From Anaerolineae bacterium (lineage in GTDB: Bacteria; Chloroflexota; Anaerolineae; 4572-78; J111), in contig JAKLJP010000034.1 in assembly GCA_023151115.1 (NCBI GenBank), forward strand, positions 19,350 through 83,349: a stretch of 64,000 nt of DNA, read 5' to 3'. Shown here in pieces: positions 16,167 to 24,074 of the stretch. Under the pieces are notes generated by a model. That model did no database searches. It saw only the letters and a program-made list of their open reading frames with translations, and was not told the origin of the DNA. How positions within the stretch are numbered: the stretch's first letter is position 1; each line of letters begins with the position of its first letter. The translations under genes were made by a program, and so were the position numbers.

Positions 16167-17174
16167 ATGGACACCTTTACCCTGACCAACCGCCAGGGCC
16201 TCAGCGCCAAAATTACCAATTACGGCGGTATTATCATGGCCCTCTATGTACCTGATCGTTCCGGTCAATTGGACGATATTGTGCTTGGTTTTGATACCCC
16301 CGAGGCCTACTTACGCCCCCACCCCTACTTCGGCGCGTTGATTGGCCGTTTTGGTAATCGCATCGCTAAGGGTAAATTCACCCTCCACGGGGTCGAATAC
16401 ACCCTGGCTCAAAATAACGGCGTAAACAGCCTGCACGGCGGCTTGAAAGGCTTTGACAAAGTCATTTGGGATGCCAAGCCGGCCGATGCCCCTGACGGTC
16501 CGGCTCTGGAGCTGACTTACCTCAGCCCCGACGGTGAGGAAGGCTACCCCGGCAATTTATTAGTCAAAGTAATTTATACCTTGACCCAGCAAAACGAACT
16601 CAAAATTGACTACACCGCCACCAGCGACGCCGACACGGTAATCAATTTGACCCATCACTCTTATTTTAATTTAGCCGGGGCCGGCAGTGGCGACATTCTT
16701 GACCACGAACTTACCCTGAACGCAGCCAGATTCACGCCCATTGACGAGACTTTGATTCCAACAGGAGAACTGCGGCCGGTAGCGGGCACGCCTTTTGATT
16801 TCAGCCGGCCCACCAAAATCGGCCTGCGGATTAACGAGCCGGATGAACAGCTCAAATATGGTTTGGGGTACGATCACAATTGGGTGCTTAATAACTCGGC
16901 TGACCCACTAACCCTGGCTGCCCGTGTCTCTGAGCCAAGCAGCGGCCGGATTATGGAAGTTTGGACCACCGAGCCGGGGATTCAATTTTACAGCGGCAAT
17001 TTCCTGGATGGCAGCAACATCGGCAAGGGGGGCAAGGTTTATCAGCACCGCTATGGCTTCTGCCTGGAAACTCAACACTTTCCTGACTCGCCCAACCACC
17101 CCAACTTTCCCTCAACCGTGCTCAAGGCCAGCCAAACCTACCATTCCACCACGATCTACAAATTTTTGACCTGA
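16167..17174 (+). CDS. galM: Aldose 1-epimerase (galactose mutarotase)
   Basis: 335 residues from ATG 16167, chosen for the CAGGAG site and because the upstream extension is low-quality sequence. It interconverts alpha and beta anomers of aldoses in the cytoplasm. Family segments are IGRFGNRIAKGKF, NNGVNSLHGG, THHSYFNLAG (His of the substrate site), GYDHNWVL and CLETQHFPDSPNHPNFPS. The Glu in CLETQHFPD is the expected catalytic base. It is monocistronic; no galactose or arabinose operon is nearby. Confidence 0.95.
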   Translation: MDTFTLTNRQGLSAKITNYGGIIMALYVPDRSGQLDDIVLGFDTPEAYLRPHPYFGALIGRFGNRIAKGKFTLHGVEYTLAQNNGVNSLHGGLKGFDKVIWDAKPADAPDGPALELTYLSPDGEEGYPGNLLVKVIYTLTQQNELKIDYTATSDADTVINLTHHSYFNLAGAGSGDILDHELTLNAARFTPIDETLIPTGELRPVAGTPFDFSRPTKIGLRINEPDEQLKYGLGYDHNWVLNNSADPLTLAARVSEPSSGRIMEVWTTEPGIQFYSGNFLDGSNIGKGGKVYQHRYGFCLETQHFPDSPNHPNFPSTVLKASQTYHSTTIYKFLT

Positions 17175-17203
17175 GCCCAGGTTGGTCAGACGATTAACCT
17201 CAG

Positions 17204-17343
17204 AGGGTGTCTAAAAATTCTTTATTATCCACGAAGAACACTAAGAACACCAAGAAAAAGGCTAAAAACTTTGTGTTTCTTCGTGTCCTTCGTGGATTTT
17301 ACCCTGGTCAAACTCAGGTTTTGCCAATTTTTAGACAGCCTCT
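17204..17343. repeat. Nested inverted repeat (CACGAAGAACAC family)
   Basis: Outer arms GAGG.TGTCTAAAAATT and AATTTTTAGACAGCCTC enclose an inner palindrome ATCCACGAAGAACAC.../...GTGTCCTTCGTGGAT. It is immediately after galM. The same word family recurs at 49741-49802. Confidence 0.85.
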
Positions 17344-17415
17344 CAGTTCGGAGTTTTCTAAATCGTATCCTGAGTAGCCTTGAACCTGTTCTGAGCCTGT
17401 CGAAGGATGCGATAG
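17343..17415. repeat. Dispersed repeat with CCTGAGTAGCCTTGAAC hairpin, copy 1
   Basis: CTCAGTTCGGAGTTTTCTAA then ATCG and a hairpin with TATCCTGAGTAGCC and AAGGATGCGA. Copy 2, in the opposite orientation with the same flank, is at 21543-21617. A related double unit is at 29105-29242. Confidence 0.8.
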
Positions 17416-17449
17416 AGAGCCGAAAATTATCCTGATATGAAGCGGGAGG

Positions 17450-17800
17450 TTAAGAGCCTACCAGATCTTGTTCTACAACCGTTACCAGGTCCGGGGTATC
17501 CTGAGCCACCTTTTTGGCCGATTGATAGATGACAAATTCATTGCTGCACAGGCTCAAGTCAATGATTTTCAGGCCAGGCTTTGTTTCCAGAAAATGAATC
17601 GCCTCTCCCAACGAACTGCTGCTGCCGTTGTTATGGCCCCAAATAATTACATCTGGTTTCAGATTTTCTATTTGATCAGCGGCTTGGTCCAGGTCTGTCT
17701 CCTCGCCGACCACTTCTACATTACAATCAGACAACAAACTTTTGAGACCGCCGCTAAACATTAAAACATCTGAAACAATAAACACATGGATATTGTCCAT
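17450..17800 (-). CDS. Stand-alone degenerate response-regulator receiver-like protein
   Basis: 116 residues from ATG 17800 (MDNIHVFIVSDVLMFSGGLK). The alternating beta/alpha pattern looks like a receiver domain (VFIVSDVLMFSGGLKSLL, VEVVGEETDLDQAADQIENL, PDVIIWGH). The phospho-acceptor Asp expected after PDVII is missing (WGHN instead of MDI). There is no DNA-binding domain. An open extension upstream to 17944 lacks a ribosome site. It may be a phosphorylation-independent adaptor or a decaying gene. No kinase is adjacent. Confidence 0.6.
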   Translation of the reverse strand: MDNIHVFIVSDVLMFSGGLKSLLSDCNVEVVGEETDLDQAADQIENLKPDVIIWGHNNGSSSSLGEAIHFLETKPGLKIIDLSLCSNEFVIYQSAKKVAQDTPDLVTVVEQDLVGS

Positions 17801-18040
17801 CTCTTCACCATTTATCCAGATTCCTTTACGCCCTTTTATAGAGATTTCTTTACAAATCAATTGTACCTGTTTATTTTTGTCAAGGCTACACCTTAACGGG
17901 CTATTTTTTAACAAAAAACAGTTAGTTATTTCTTGAGATGTCACTTAGCCTTTGCTCATCAACTTGGGCTAAAGATAATCACCCGCCTTGTTTAGTTCAC
18001 TTCGCTCAATCAGTGAACTTGTTAGACCATTGCTAACCCT

Positions 18041-18642
18041 ATGAGCCCTATCCGATTAATCGGCTTAACGGCCCTGCTGCGCAACCGCCTGCCGCTCATA
18101 GGCGGCTGGCTGCGCCGCTATGCCATCAGCATCCTGGCCGAAGAAGCCCCCCCTTGAGCGCGTGCCTGCTGGCCGAAACGGTAATTTTGAACCCGGACAA
18201 CCGGACAGGTAGCGCCGCCGCCGCGGTCCTGAGCCGCCTGACCAATCCTGCCGCCATTGATGCCGTTTGTGAAATGTGGGCCGGCAAACGTCATCCCGCG
18301 TTAGCCGCTTTAATAACCGGTCAAGGTTGGGTCGCTCGCAAACCGCCCGACCTCAAGGTGCTGACGGCTCTACAGGCCGGCCAGCTGGCTGAATTGGCCG
18401 AGGGGCGGGCTGAGGTAGTCAGGCCGTTGGTCCAGGCTGCAGCGGATGCTAATCCAGAATTGGCGGCGCGAGCCAGCCATACCCTGCGCCGGTTGCGCCA
18501 TCCCGCTGCCCAGGAAGCCCTGTGCCGCATGGTCGCCGCCGGCCCGCCGCGGCCTGGAATTTGCCCAGTGTATCTTGCAGCACCGCTTCCGCCACGCCAT
18601 CGAGCTGGATGACGCGCCCCAAATTAAAATTGGGAATTTGAT
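18041..18642 (+). pseudogene. Broken HEAT-repeat protein gene
   Basis: Three pieces in different frames. MSPIRLIGLTALLRNRLPLI ends at a stop near 18157. A 152-codon stretch follows with HEAT-type helices (AIDAVCEMWAGKRHPALAAL, AAADANPELAARASHTLRRL, RHPAAQEALCRMV). After another shift come ARRGLEFAQCILQHRFRHAI and a short remainder. Intact Chloroflexota relatives continue for hundreds of residues, so this is a frameshifted and truncated remnant. Family naming is from the helix pattern. Confidence 0.6.
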
Positions 18643-18659
18643 ATTGAATTGGAGTAAAA

Positions 18660-18708
18660 TCAGGAGATTGGAGATTAAATAAAGTCTAATCTCCAATCTC
18701 CAATCTCT
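18660..18708. repeat. Inverted repeat of GGAGATT words
   Basis: GGAGATTGGAGATT... pairs with ...AATCTCCAATCTCC. It is upstream of the Hsp70-like gene. Confidence 0.75.
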
Positions 18709-18786
18709 AATAAGGAATAAAGGCCATCCTTTTTGCCGGGCTGACAGATCAAGGTAAAATTCTACGGAAAGTGAAGGTGATACACC

Positions 18787-20379
18787 ATGCCGGGCCGCTT
18801 GGCCATTGATTTTGGAACCTCGAATACACGGGTGGCTGTCTGGAATGAGGCTGCTCAGACGGCTGAACTGCTGCACGTACCCGATTATGGCCGGGTTTAC
18901 CGGCAGGGTGACAGCCAGGTTTCGGTTGTCCCCTCGCTGATCCATTACACGGAAGATCGCCGCCGCTGGATTGGCAGCCAGGTGTTACAGCAAAACCTAT
19001 ATAGCTCGCCGCGTACCTTCCGCTGGATGAAGCGCTACATTGTCAATCGCAGCCCGCTCAAGTTGCGCCTCGACGGGCAGCAGCTTTCACCTTTTGATGC
19101 CGGGCGAGATTTCCTGTCGAGTGTGCTCCTCTTTGCCGCCGCCGAGTTGAACCTGGGCCAGGAGGAAGTAGCCTTCACCGCGCCAGTCGAAGCCTTTGAG
19201 CATTACGAGGATTGGTTAGGCGAGGTGGCCAAAGCTGCCGGGATGCCCCGCTTCCGGCTGATTGATGAGCCGTCGGCGGCAGCCCTGGGCTACGGTGCAC
19301 CCATCCAGCCAGGCGACGTTTACCTGATTTTTGATTTTGGCGGCGGTACCCTGGATGTCTCGGCCATTTTGATCGAAGCCGAACCGCAGCGGCAGAGCGG
19401 ACGGCGCTGCCGGGTGCTGGGTAAGGCCGGGGCCGACCTGGGTGGGACCACCCTGGACCAGTGGATTTTTCAGGAAACCCTGCGCCAAAACCGGCGCAGC
19501 GACGCCGATGAAGAGGTCCGCCAGATTAGCAATGCTTTGCTGGTGGCGTGTGAGCGGGCCAAAGAACGCCTCTCTTTTGACGAGCGGGCCGACATCAACG
19601 TGGTCAACCCGGAAACCGGCCTGGCCCTGACCGCCCAGTTGACCCGCGACCGGCTGGAAGAACTGCTGGACGAGCACGACGCCTACCGCCTGCTTGACCA
19701 GACCGTGCGCCGCGCCCTGAACAGCGCCCGCGAGCGCGGCTATCAGGAAGAGCATATCAAAGCCGTGTTGATGGTTGGCGGCAGCAGCCATATCCCCTCC
19801 GTCCAGAGTACACTGCGGCGCATTTTTGGTCGAGAACGGGTAATGCTGGGCCGCCCGCTGGACGCTATTGCGCGCGGTGCGGCGGCTTTTGTGGCCGGGG
19901 TGGATTTTTATGACCACATCCAGCACGATTACGCCATTCGCCACCTCAGGCGCGACCAGGGCGGCTACGATTATCGCCCTTTGGTGTCGCGGGGCACACC
20001 TTACCCTACCCCGGAGGCGGTGGCTCGGCTGACGGTCAAAGCCGCTTACGATGGGCAGACCCACCTCGGCCTGGCTATTTTTGAGATGGGTGACTCCGGC
20101 CTGCGTAGCGGCGGGCAGCCGGTCGAGCTGGTTTTTGATCCCAGCGGCGCGGCGCGGGTTATGCCGATCGAGCCGGACGAATCGGAACGGCGCCATCTGT
20201 TCTGGATGAACGAGGGCCAGCCAACCTTCCTGGTAGCCGACCCGCCGGCCCGCCGCGGTGAACCCCGCTTTGAGGTTGAGTTCTCGGTAGACGGCAACAA
20301 GCGGCTGCTCCTGACCGCGCGCGATTTACAAACCAGGCGGTTATTATACCAGGCTTACCCGGTGGTCAAGCTGACCTAA
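18787..20379 (+). CDS. Hsp70-family (DnaK/HscC-like) chaperone ATPase
   Basis: 530 residues. The actin-like ATPase domain shows LAIDFGTSNTRVAVW (phosphate 1), LIFDFGGGTLDVSAILIE (phosphate 2) and VLMVGGSSHIPSVQS (adenosine site). EPSAAALGYG is the conserved hinge segment. The C-terminal part (about 390-530) is a shortened substrate-like domain without the helical lid, so it is not housekeeping DnaK. It is followed by DUF1257 and DUF2997 genes on the same strand, suggesting a dedicated chaperone module. Role inferred from family only. Confidence 0.88.
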   Translation: MPGRLAIDFGTSNTRVAVWNEAAQTAELLHVPDYGRVYRQGDSQVSVVPSLIHYTEDRRRWIGSQVLQQNLYSSPRTFRWMKRYIVNRSPLKLRLDGQQLSPFDAGRDFLSSVLLFAAAELNLGQEEVAFTAPVEAFEHYEDWLGEVAKAAGMPRFRLIDEPSAAALGYGAPIQPGDVYLIFDFGGGTLDVSAILIEAEPQRQSGRRCRVLGKAGADLGGTTLDQWIFQETLRQNRRSDADEEVRQISNALLVACERAKERLSFDERADINVVNPETGLALTAQLTRDRLEELLDEHDAYRLLDQTVRRALNSARERGYQEEHIKAVLMVGGSSHIPSVQSTLRRIFGRERVMLGRPLDAIARGAAAFVAGVDFYDHIQHDYAIRHLRRDQGGYDYRPLVSRGTPYPTPEAVARLTVKAAYDGQTHLGLAIFEMGDSGLRSGGQPVELVFDPSGAARVMPIEPDESERRHLFWMNEGQPTFLVADPPARRGEPRFEVEFSVDGNKRLLLTARDLQTRRLLYQAYPVVKLT

Positions 20380-20483
20380 CTGACCGCTGACCACCGACCG
20401 CAGACCGCCGGACGTGGACATGCCATTCCGACCAAAGGGAGGAATCCCTCGGAATTACGAGTTGTACAGAAAGGTAAAACAAA

Positions 20484-20867
20484 ATGTCCCATTTTACCCG
20501 CATAAAAACACATATGGTCGAAAAGCAGTTTTTGCTTCAGGCGTTGGAGGATTTGGGTTACACCTACGAAGAAGGCGAGGTTAACGTGCATGGCTTTGCC
20601 GCTGCCAACGTCAAGGCTGAGATCAAAGTTCGCGCAGGCGGCTTACTGGGGCGGGAGATTGGTTTCCGCAAAGCCGGCGAGTCGTATGAAATTGTAGCCG
20701 ATTGGTGGGGTATTGGCGGCCCCAAGCGGGAAGAGTTTCAACAGCAGGTAACGCAGCGCTATGCTTACCACGCGGCGCGGGCCAAACTGGAAGCCCAGGG
20801 TTTCAATCTGGTTACTCAAGAAGAGCAGGACGGCCAGATTCGGCTGGTGCTGCGACGGGTGGCTTAA
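20484..20867 (+). CDS. DUF1257 (Ycf35-like) protein
   Basis: 127 residues. It starts MSHFTRIKTHMVEKQFLLQA, with LEDLGYTYEEG next and later ESYEIVADWWGIGG and QQQVTQRYAYHAA. These are the conserved parts of DUF1257, the family of plastid/cyanobacterial Ycf35. Function is unknown. It sits 104 nt after the Hsp70-like gene and about 150 nt before a DUF2997 gene, a partnership I recall from other phyla, so the two small proteins probably act together. Confidence 0.88.
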   Translation: MSHFTRIKTHMVEKQFLLQALEDLGYTYEEGEVNVHGFAAANVKAEIKVRAGGLLGREIGFRKAGESYEIVADWWGIGGPKREEFQQQVTQRYAYHAARAKLEAQGFNLVTQEEQDGQIRLVLRRVA

Positions 20868-20893
20868 GGCAGAGATTGGAATTACGCAGTTCT

Positions 20894-20990
20894 CATGTCA
20901 TTTCGAGGCCAGAGGCCGAGAAATCCTCAGGGCGCAATACCTAAAAGTAAGGTGGTAGCGGGGATTTCTCCCTACGGTCGAAATGACATG
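20894..20990. repeat. Long inverted repeat inside the Hsp70/DUF1257/DUF2997 operon
   Basis: CATGTCATTTCGA and GAGAAATCC arms pair with GGATTTCTC and TCGAAATGACATG. It separates DUF1257 from DUF2997 and could attenuate or process the transcript. Confidence 0.8.
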
Positions 20991-21019
20991 GCTGAGCAGT
21001 TACGATTGGAGATTGAAAG

Positions 21020-21229
21020 ATGGATTTGCAAGAAATCGAAATAATTATTGGTAAGGACGGTCAGGTTCAGCTTTTGGTGCGGGGGGTGAAGGGCCTGACC
21101 TGTTTGGAGTTAACCAAAGAGTTGGAAGCAGTGCTGGGCGGCCAGATCAAGGCGCGAGAGATGACCCCCGAAGCTCAGGAAACGGCTAAAGAGCAGGTCG
21201 AGCAGTGGCAGTGGCAGAAAAACGGGTAA
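21020..21229 (+). CDS. DUF2997 protein
   Basis: 69 residues: MDLQEIEIIIGKDGQVQLLV, then RGVKGLTCLELTKELEAVLG. This matches the DUF2997 pattern (EIEV.I..DG...EV.GVKG..C..LT..LE..LG). Function is unknown. It is the last gene of the module that includes the Hsp70-like and DUF1257 genes, and is followed by a strong terminator at 21274. The C-terminal tail is rich in Gln/Trp/Lys. Confidence 0.85.
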   Translation: MDLQEIEIIIGKDGQVQLLVRGVKGLTCLELTKELEAVLGGQIKAREMTPEAQETAKEQVEQWQWQKNG

Positions 21230-21273
21230 AAAGCAAATGACCATCTCCTAACACAGTTTGTCTGTTTTAGCAG

Positions 21274-21303
21274 AAGGCCACCCTTATCGGTGGCCTTTTT
21301 TTT
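21274..21303 (+). terminator. Rho-independent terminator of the Hsp70 module
   Basis: Stem AAGGCCACC/GGTGGCCTT with loop CTTATC and a run of about nine T. Confidence 0.92.
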
Positions 21304-21378
21304 GTCCGCCTGACTCTGCCGGAGCGTTTTTTGGAGCGCTTTTAGATTACATTTTTGGTGCGCTGGACAGGTATAGTG

Positions 21379-21412
21379 GGTTATATAACCGATCTAACCG
21401 GTGGTTATAACC
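21379..21412. promoter_or_regulatory. Paired palindromic operator-like sites
   Basis: GGTTATATAACC (21379-21390) and GGTTATAACC (21403-21412) are perfect palindromes with centres 23 bp apart, about two helical turns, with AACCGGTGGTT between. They lie about 240 bp before the FAD oxidoreductase gene. Confidence 0.45.
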
Positions 21413-21542
21413 AATTTAAACCCTAAAACCTATCTTTTGGGAGATTCGTTATCAACCATTTGCGGCTATACTGGGATTATCTTTGTTTCAAAAATTTGAT
21501 TCTCTCATGAGTTTGATATTCAACCTGGGTTCGATATTTTCT

Positions 21543-21617
21543 GATCGCATCCTGAGTAGCCTTGAACGCAGTGAAAGGCGTATCGAAGGGTGCGATTTAG
21601 GAAACTCCGCACTGAGG
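21543..21617. repeat. Dispersed repeat with CCTGAGTAGCCTTGAAC hairpin, copy 2
   Basis: GATCGCATCCTGAGTAGCC...AAGGGTGCGAT then TTAGGAAACTCCGCACTGAG. It is the inverted counterpart of 17343-17415. Confidence 0.8.
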
Positions 21618-21648
21618 TTGCTATTTTGATTGCAACGAGGTTAAACAG

Positions 21649-22980
21649 ATGAATGACAAGACAATTATCGCTCGCAACCTGTCGAACCCGGCGGCCTTTG
21701 GCCATGCCGTAGTTATCGGCAGTGGGATTGCCGGCCTGACCGCCGCGCGAGTGTTGGCCGATTACTTTGCCAGAGTCACAATTATCGAACGGGACAGCCA
21801 GCTCGATGCGCCGCAGTTCCGGCGGGGTGTGCCCCAGGCTCACCACGCTCACTCGCTGCCGGTGCGAGGCCAGCAGCTTTTGGAAAAACAGTTCCCCGGC
21901 CTGACCGTCGAATTAATCAGCCAGGGTGCGGAAGCGGTGCATGGGGGCAGCGAGATGGCCTTTTTTGTGGCCGGGGAGTATCACCAGGTCCGCCAGCAGG
22001 GCGGGCTTATCACCCTGAGCAGCAGCCGGCCGCTGCTGGAAAGCGCCCTCTACCGCCGGGTAGCGGTCCAGCCGGGGGTGCGGATTCTCCCCGAGCACGG
22101 CGTCGAAGCATTGCTGGTTGACCGGTCAAAACGGCGGGTAACCGGGGTGCGCCTGCGCCGTCGCGGCGGCTGGTCGGTCCAGGAAGCCACCCTGGTGGCT
22201 GACCTGGTGCTGGACGCCAGCGGGCGCGATTCTCAAGCGCCGCAATGGTTGGCCGATTTGGGGTATACCGCGCCCCAGGAAACGGTGGTCAACGCCTTTA
22301 CCGGCTACAGCAGCCGCCTGTACCGCCGTCCGGCCAACTTTGGCCAAAGCTGGAAAACCCTATATGTCCGTCCCACACCTACCCACAGTACTCGCGGCGG
22401 GGTGATCCTGCCCATCGAGGGCGACCGCTGGCATGTGACGCTACACGGGATGGCCGGCGATCATCCCCCGACGAGCGAAGCCGGCTTTCTGGACTTTGCC
22501 CGCAGCCTGGCGGCGCCGCAGTTTTACGAAGCTCTATGCGCCGCCGAACCGTTGACCGAACCACGCGGCTACCGCCGCACCGAAAACCGGACGCGCCATT
22601 ACGAGCGGCTGCCGCGCTATCTGGAAGGGCTGCTGGTCTGTGGCGATGCGGTCTTCACCCTCAATCCCGTCCACGCCATGGGGATGACGGCGGCGGTGTT
22701 GGGCAGCTTGGCTCTGGATAAGACGCTGCAAGCCTATGGCGCTGCTCCCAACCTGATGGGGCTGGCCGGCGCGTTTCAGCAGCGCTTGAGCCGGACCATA
22801 GCCGAACTGTGGAAGCTCACTACCGATCAGGATCAGCGTTGGCCGCAGGTGGAAGTGATCGACCCGTTGGAACAGGCCCGCCGAGAACGCCGCCAACTGG
22901 CCGCCAAAATAGCCCAGGGATCTGCCAAACGGCGAGAGCGAACCCCCAGTAATAGCGGGCTGAGCGTGGCTTTTACCTAA
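21649..22980 (+). CDS. FAD-dependent oxidoreductase / monooxygenase-like
   Basis: 443 residues. The N-terminal dinucleotide site is VIGSGIAGLTAARVL, followed by IIERD and the characteristic RRGVPQAHHAHSL. The second FAD segment is LLVCGDAVFTLNPVHAMGMT. This arrangement is found in a group of FAD epoxidases/hydroxylases related to geranylgeranyl reductases and squalene-epoxidase-like enzymes. Substrate cannot be predicted. The start ATG at 21649 follows a GAGG-type site. A SemiSWEET-like gene lies downstream across a hairpin. Confidence 0.82.
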   Translation: MNDKTIIARNLSNPAAFGHAVVIGSGIAGLTAARVLADYFARVTIIERDSQLDAPQFRRGVPQAHHAHSLPVRGQQLLEKQFPGLTVELISQGAEAVHGGSEMAFFVAGEYHQVRQQGGLITLSSSRPLLESALYRRVAVQPGVRILPEHGVEALLVDRSKRRVTGVRLRRRGGWSVQEATLVADLVLDASGRDSQAPQWLADLGYTAPQETVVNAFTGYSSRLYRRPANFGQSWKTLYVRPTPTHSTRGGVILPIEGDRWHVTLHGMAGDHPPTSEAGFLDFARSLAAPQFYEALCAAEPLTEPRGYRRTENRTRHYERLPRYLEGLLVCGDAVFTLNPVHAMGMTAAVLGSLALDKTLQAYGAAPNLMGLAGAFQQRLSRTIAELWKLTTDQDQRWPQVEVIDPLEQARRERRQLAAKIAQGSAKRRERTPSNSGLSVAFT

Positions 22981-23011
22981 CCAAGATAAACCGAAACCAA
23001 AAGAGCTTTTT

Positions 23012-23069
23012 GCCACAAATTGCACGAATTTACACTAAATTTTTCGTGCTAATTCGTGCAATTTGTGGC
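23012..23069. repeat. Perfect 19-bp inverted repeat
   Basis: GCCACAAATTGCACGAATT pairs perfectly with AATTCGTGCAATTTGTGGC, separated by 20 bp. It lies between the FAD enzyme and the SemiSWEET-like gene. Confidence 0.9.
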
Positions 23070-23102
23070 GAAGTTTTTACTCAATAGATAAAGAAACTGG
23101 TA

Positions 23103-23387
23103 ATGGATACTCAACAACTTTCTCTGCTGGCCGGAGCTGTCTCCAGCCTTATCTTTGTCGGCAGTCACGTGCCGATGCTGCGCCGGGCCTACCGGACCAG
23201 AGATTTACACTCCTACAGCCGTTTGAACCTGATCTTGGTCAATGTAGGCAACCTGATCTATTGGCTTTACCTGATCAGTCTGCCGCCGGGGCCGGTCTGG
23301 GTCTTACACTCGTTTTATACCATTTCTAGTGCTTGGCTGCTGCTGTGGTACTGCCGGTTACATTCGTGTGATTGGAGGCGGTCATGA
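23103..23387 (+). CDS. SemiSWEET/PQ-loop-like three-helix membrane protein
   Basis: 94 residues with three hydrophobic helices, a VPMLRRAYRTRDLHSYSRLN loop and NVGNLIYWLYLISLPPGPVW. The pattern fits a single PQ-loop/SemiSWEET unit, which dimerises into a sugar or small-solute transporter. The PQ dipeptide itself is not present. Substrate is unknown. The gene has its own space between two hairpin repeats. The following stretch to 23511 holds no gene. Confidence 0.7.
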   Translation: MDTQQLSLLAGAVSSLIFVGSHVPMLRRAYRTRDLHSYSRLNLILVNVGNLIYWLYLISLPPGPVWVLHSFYTISSAWLLLWYCRLHSCDWRRS

Positions 23388-23511
23388 TTGAAACTGGCGA
23401 CTTGTCAATGTTAAAATGATATGGAAGGACACGGCCCTACGCCTACCCCACACGGGGCGACCGCCAGGGTGCGCCCCTCCATCAACCCATCAAATTAACA
23501 TTCACAGTGTG

Positions 23512-23892
23512 CTAGGGGGTGTGGATCGAGCGAAGGTAGGCCACAATAGCCTGCAACTGCTCATCGGTCAGGGCCGGATTGCCACCTTTAGGCGGCATGG
23601 CCACCCCGCTGGTATTGAGCGGATCATCCGCCGGGCGGCCAGTCTTGATAAAGGCCAGCAGCTCCGCATCAGACAGGCCGGCGACAAATTCGCTGCTGTT
23701 CAAGGGTTTGCCCAGCCCGGCGATGCCCTCACCGGACGGGCCGTGACAGGGGCTGCAATAGCTAACAAAGATCTGCTCGCCGTTGATAGGGATGTCGCCA
23801 TTGGCCGGCGCGGAGGAGATTGTCTGGGCCTCACTGCACGCGGCTACTATTAAGAGTAAGATTAAAATAAGCAAGGGTATCAGAAATTTCAT
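23512..23892 (-). CDS. Lipoprotein cytochrome c (class I, small)
   Basis: 126 residues with lipobox VAAC (Cys19), haem site CSPCH (46-50) and a likely axial Met in VAMPPKGG near residue 98. This predicts a membrane-tethered extracytoplasmic electron carrier. It is monocistronic, with no oxidoreductase adjacent on its strand. Size and motif spacing are typical of cytochrome c6/cbb3-type domains. Confidence 0.9.
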   Translation of the reverse strand: MKFLIPLLILILLLIVAACSEAQTISSAPANGDIPINGEQIFVSYCSPCHGPSGEGIAGLGKPLNSSEFVAGLSDAELLAFIKTGRPADDPLNTSGVAMPPKGGNPALTDEQLQAIVAYLRSIHTP

Positions 23893-23936
23893 TACATCTG
23901 CCTGTTATCTGAGGAGTGTTTACGCGCTTGAGCACG

Positions 23937-24020
23937 CCACCGACGCGAAGCGTGAAAATGGAGTGCAAAGCTTGCCTTGCGACCTGGCAAAGCAAGCAAC
24001 CGGTCTATTTACGAAGGAGT
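23937..24020 (+). repeat. Dispersed leader repeat, copy B (without a gene)
   Basis: CACCGACGCGAAGCGTGAAA, the GGAGTGCAAAGCTTGCC palindrome, and CTATTTACGAAGGAG at the end. The following frame (from TTG 24021) encodes only about 15 codons, so the ribosome site serves no real gene here. A partial second unit (GGAGACGACACCGAC) follows at 24033. Confidence 0.8.
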
Positions 24021-24074
24021 TGGACAGTCCCTTGGAGACGACACCGACAATGAAAATTACTTTCTGACTACTGG

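Noticed and set aside
19216..20196. 326-codon open frame antisense to the Hsp70-like gene
   Set aside because: Shadow frame; Hsp70 motifs on the plus strand are unmistakable.
23388..23511. Possible IS end (CTTGTCAATGTTAAAATG, also at 12101)
   Set aside because: Only two short similar strings with no matching opposite end or transposase between; not enough to call an element.
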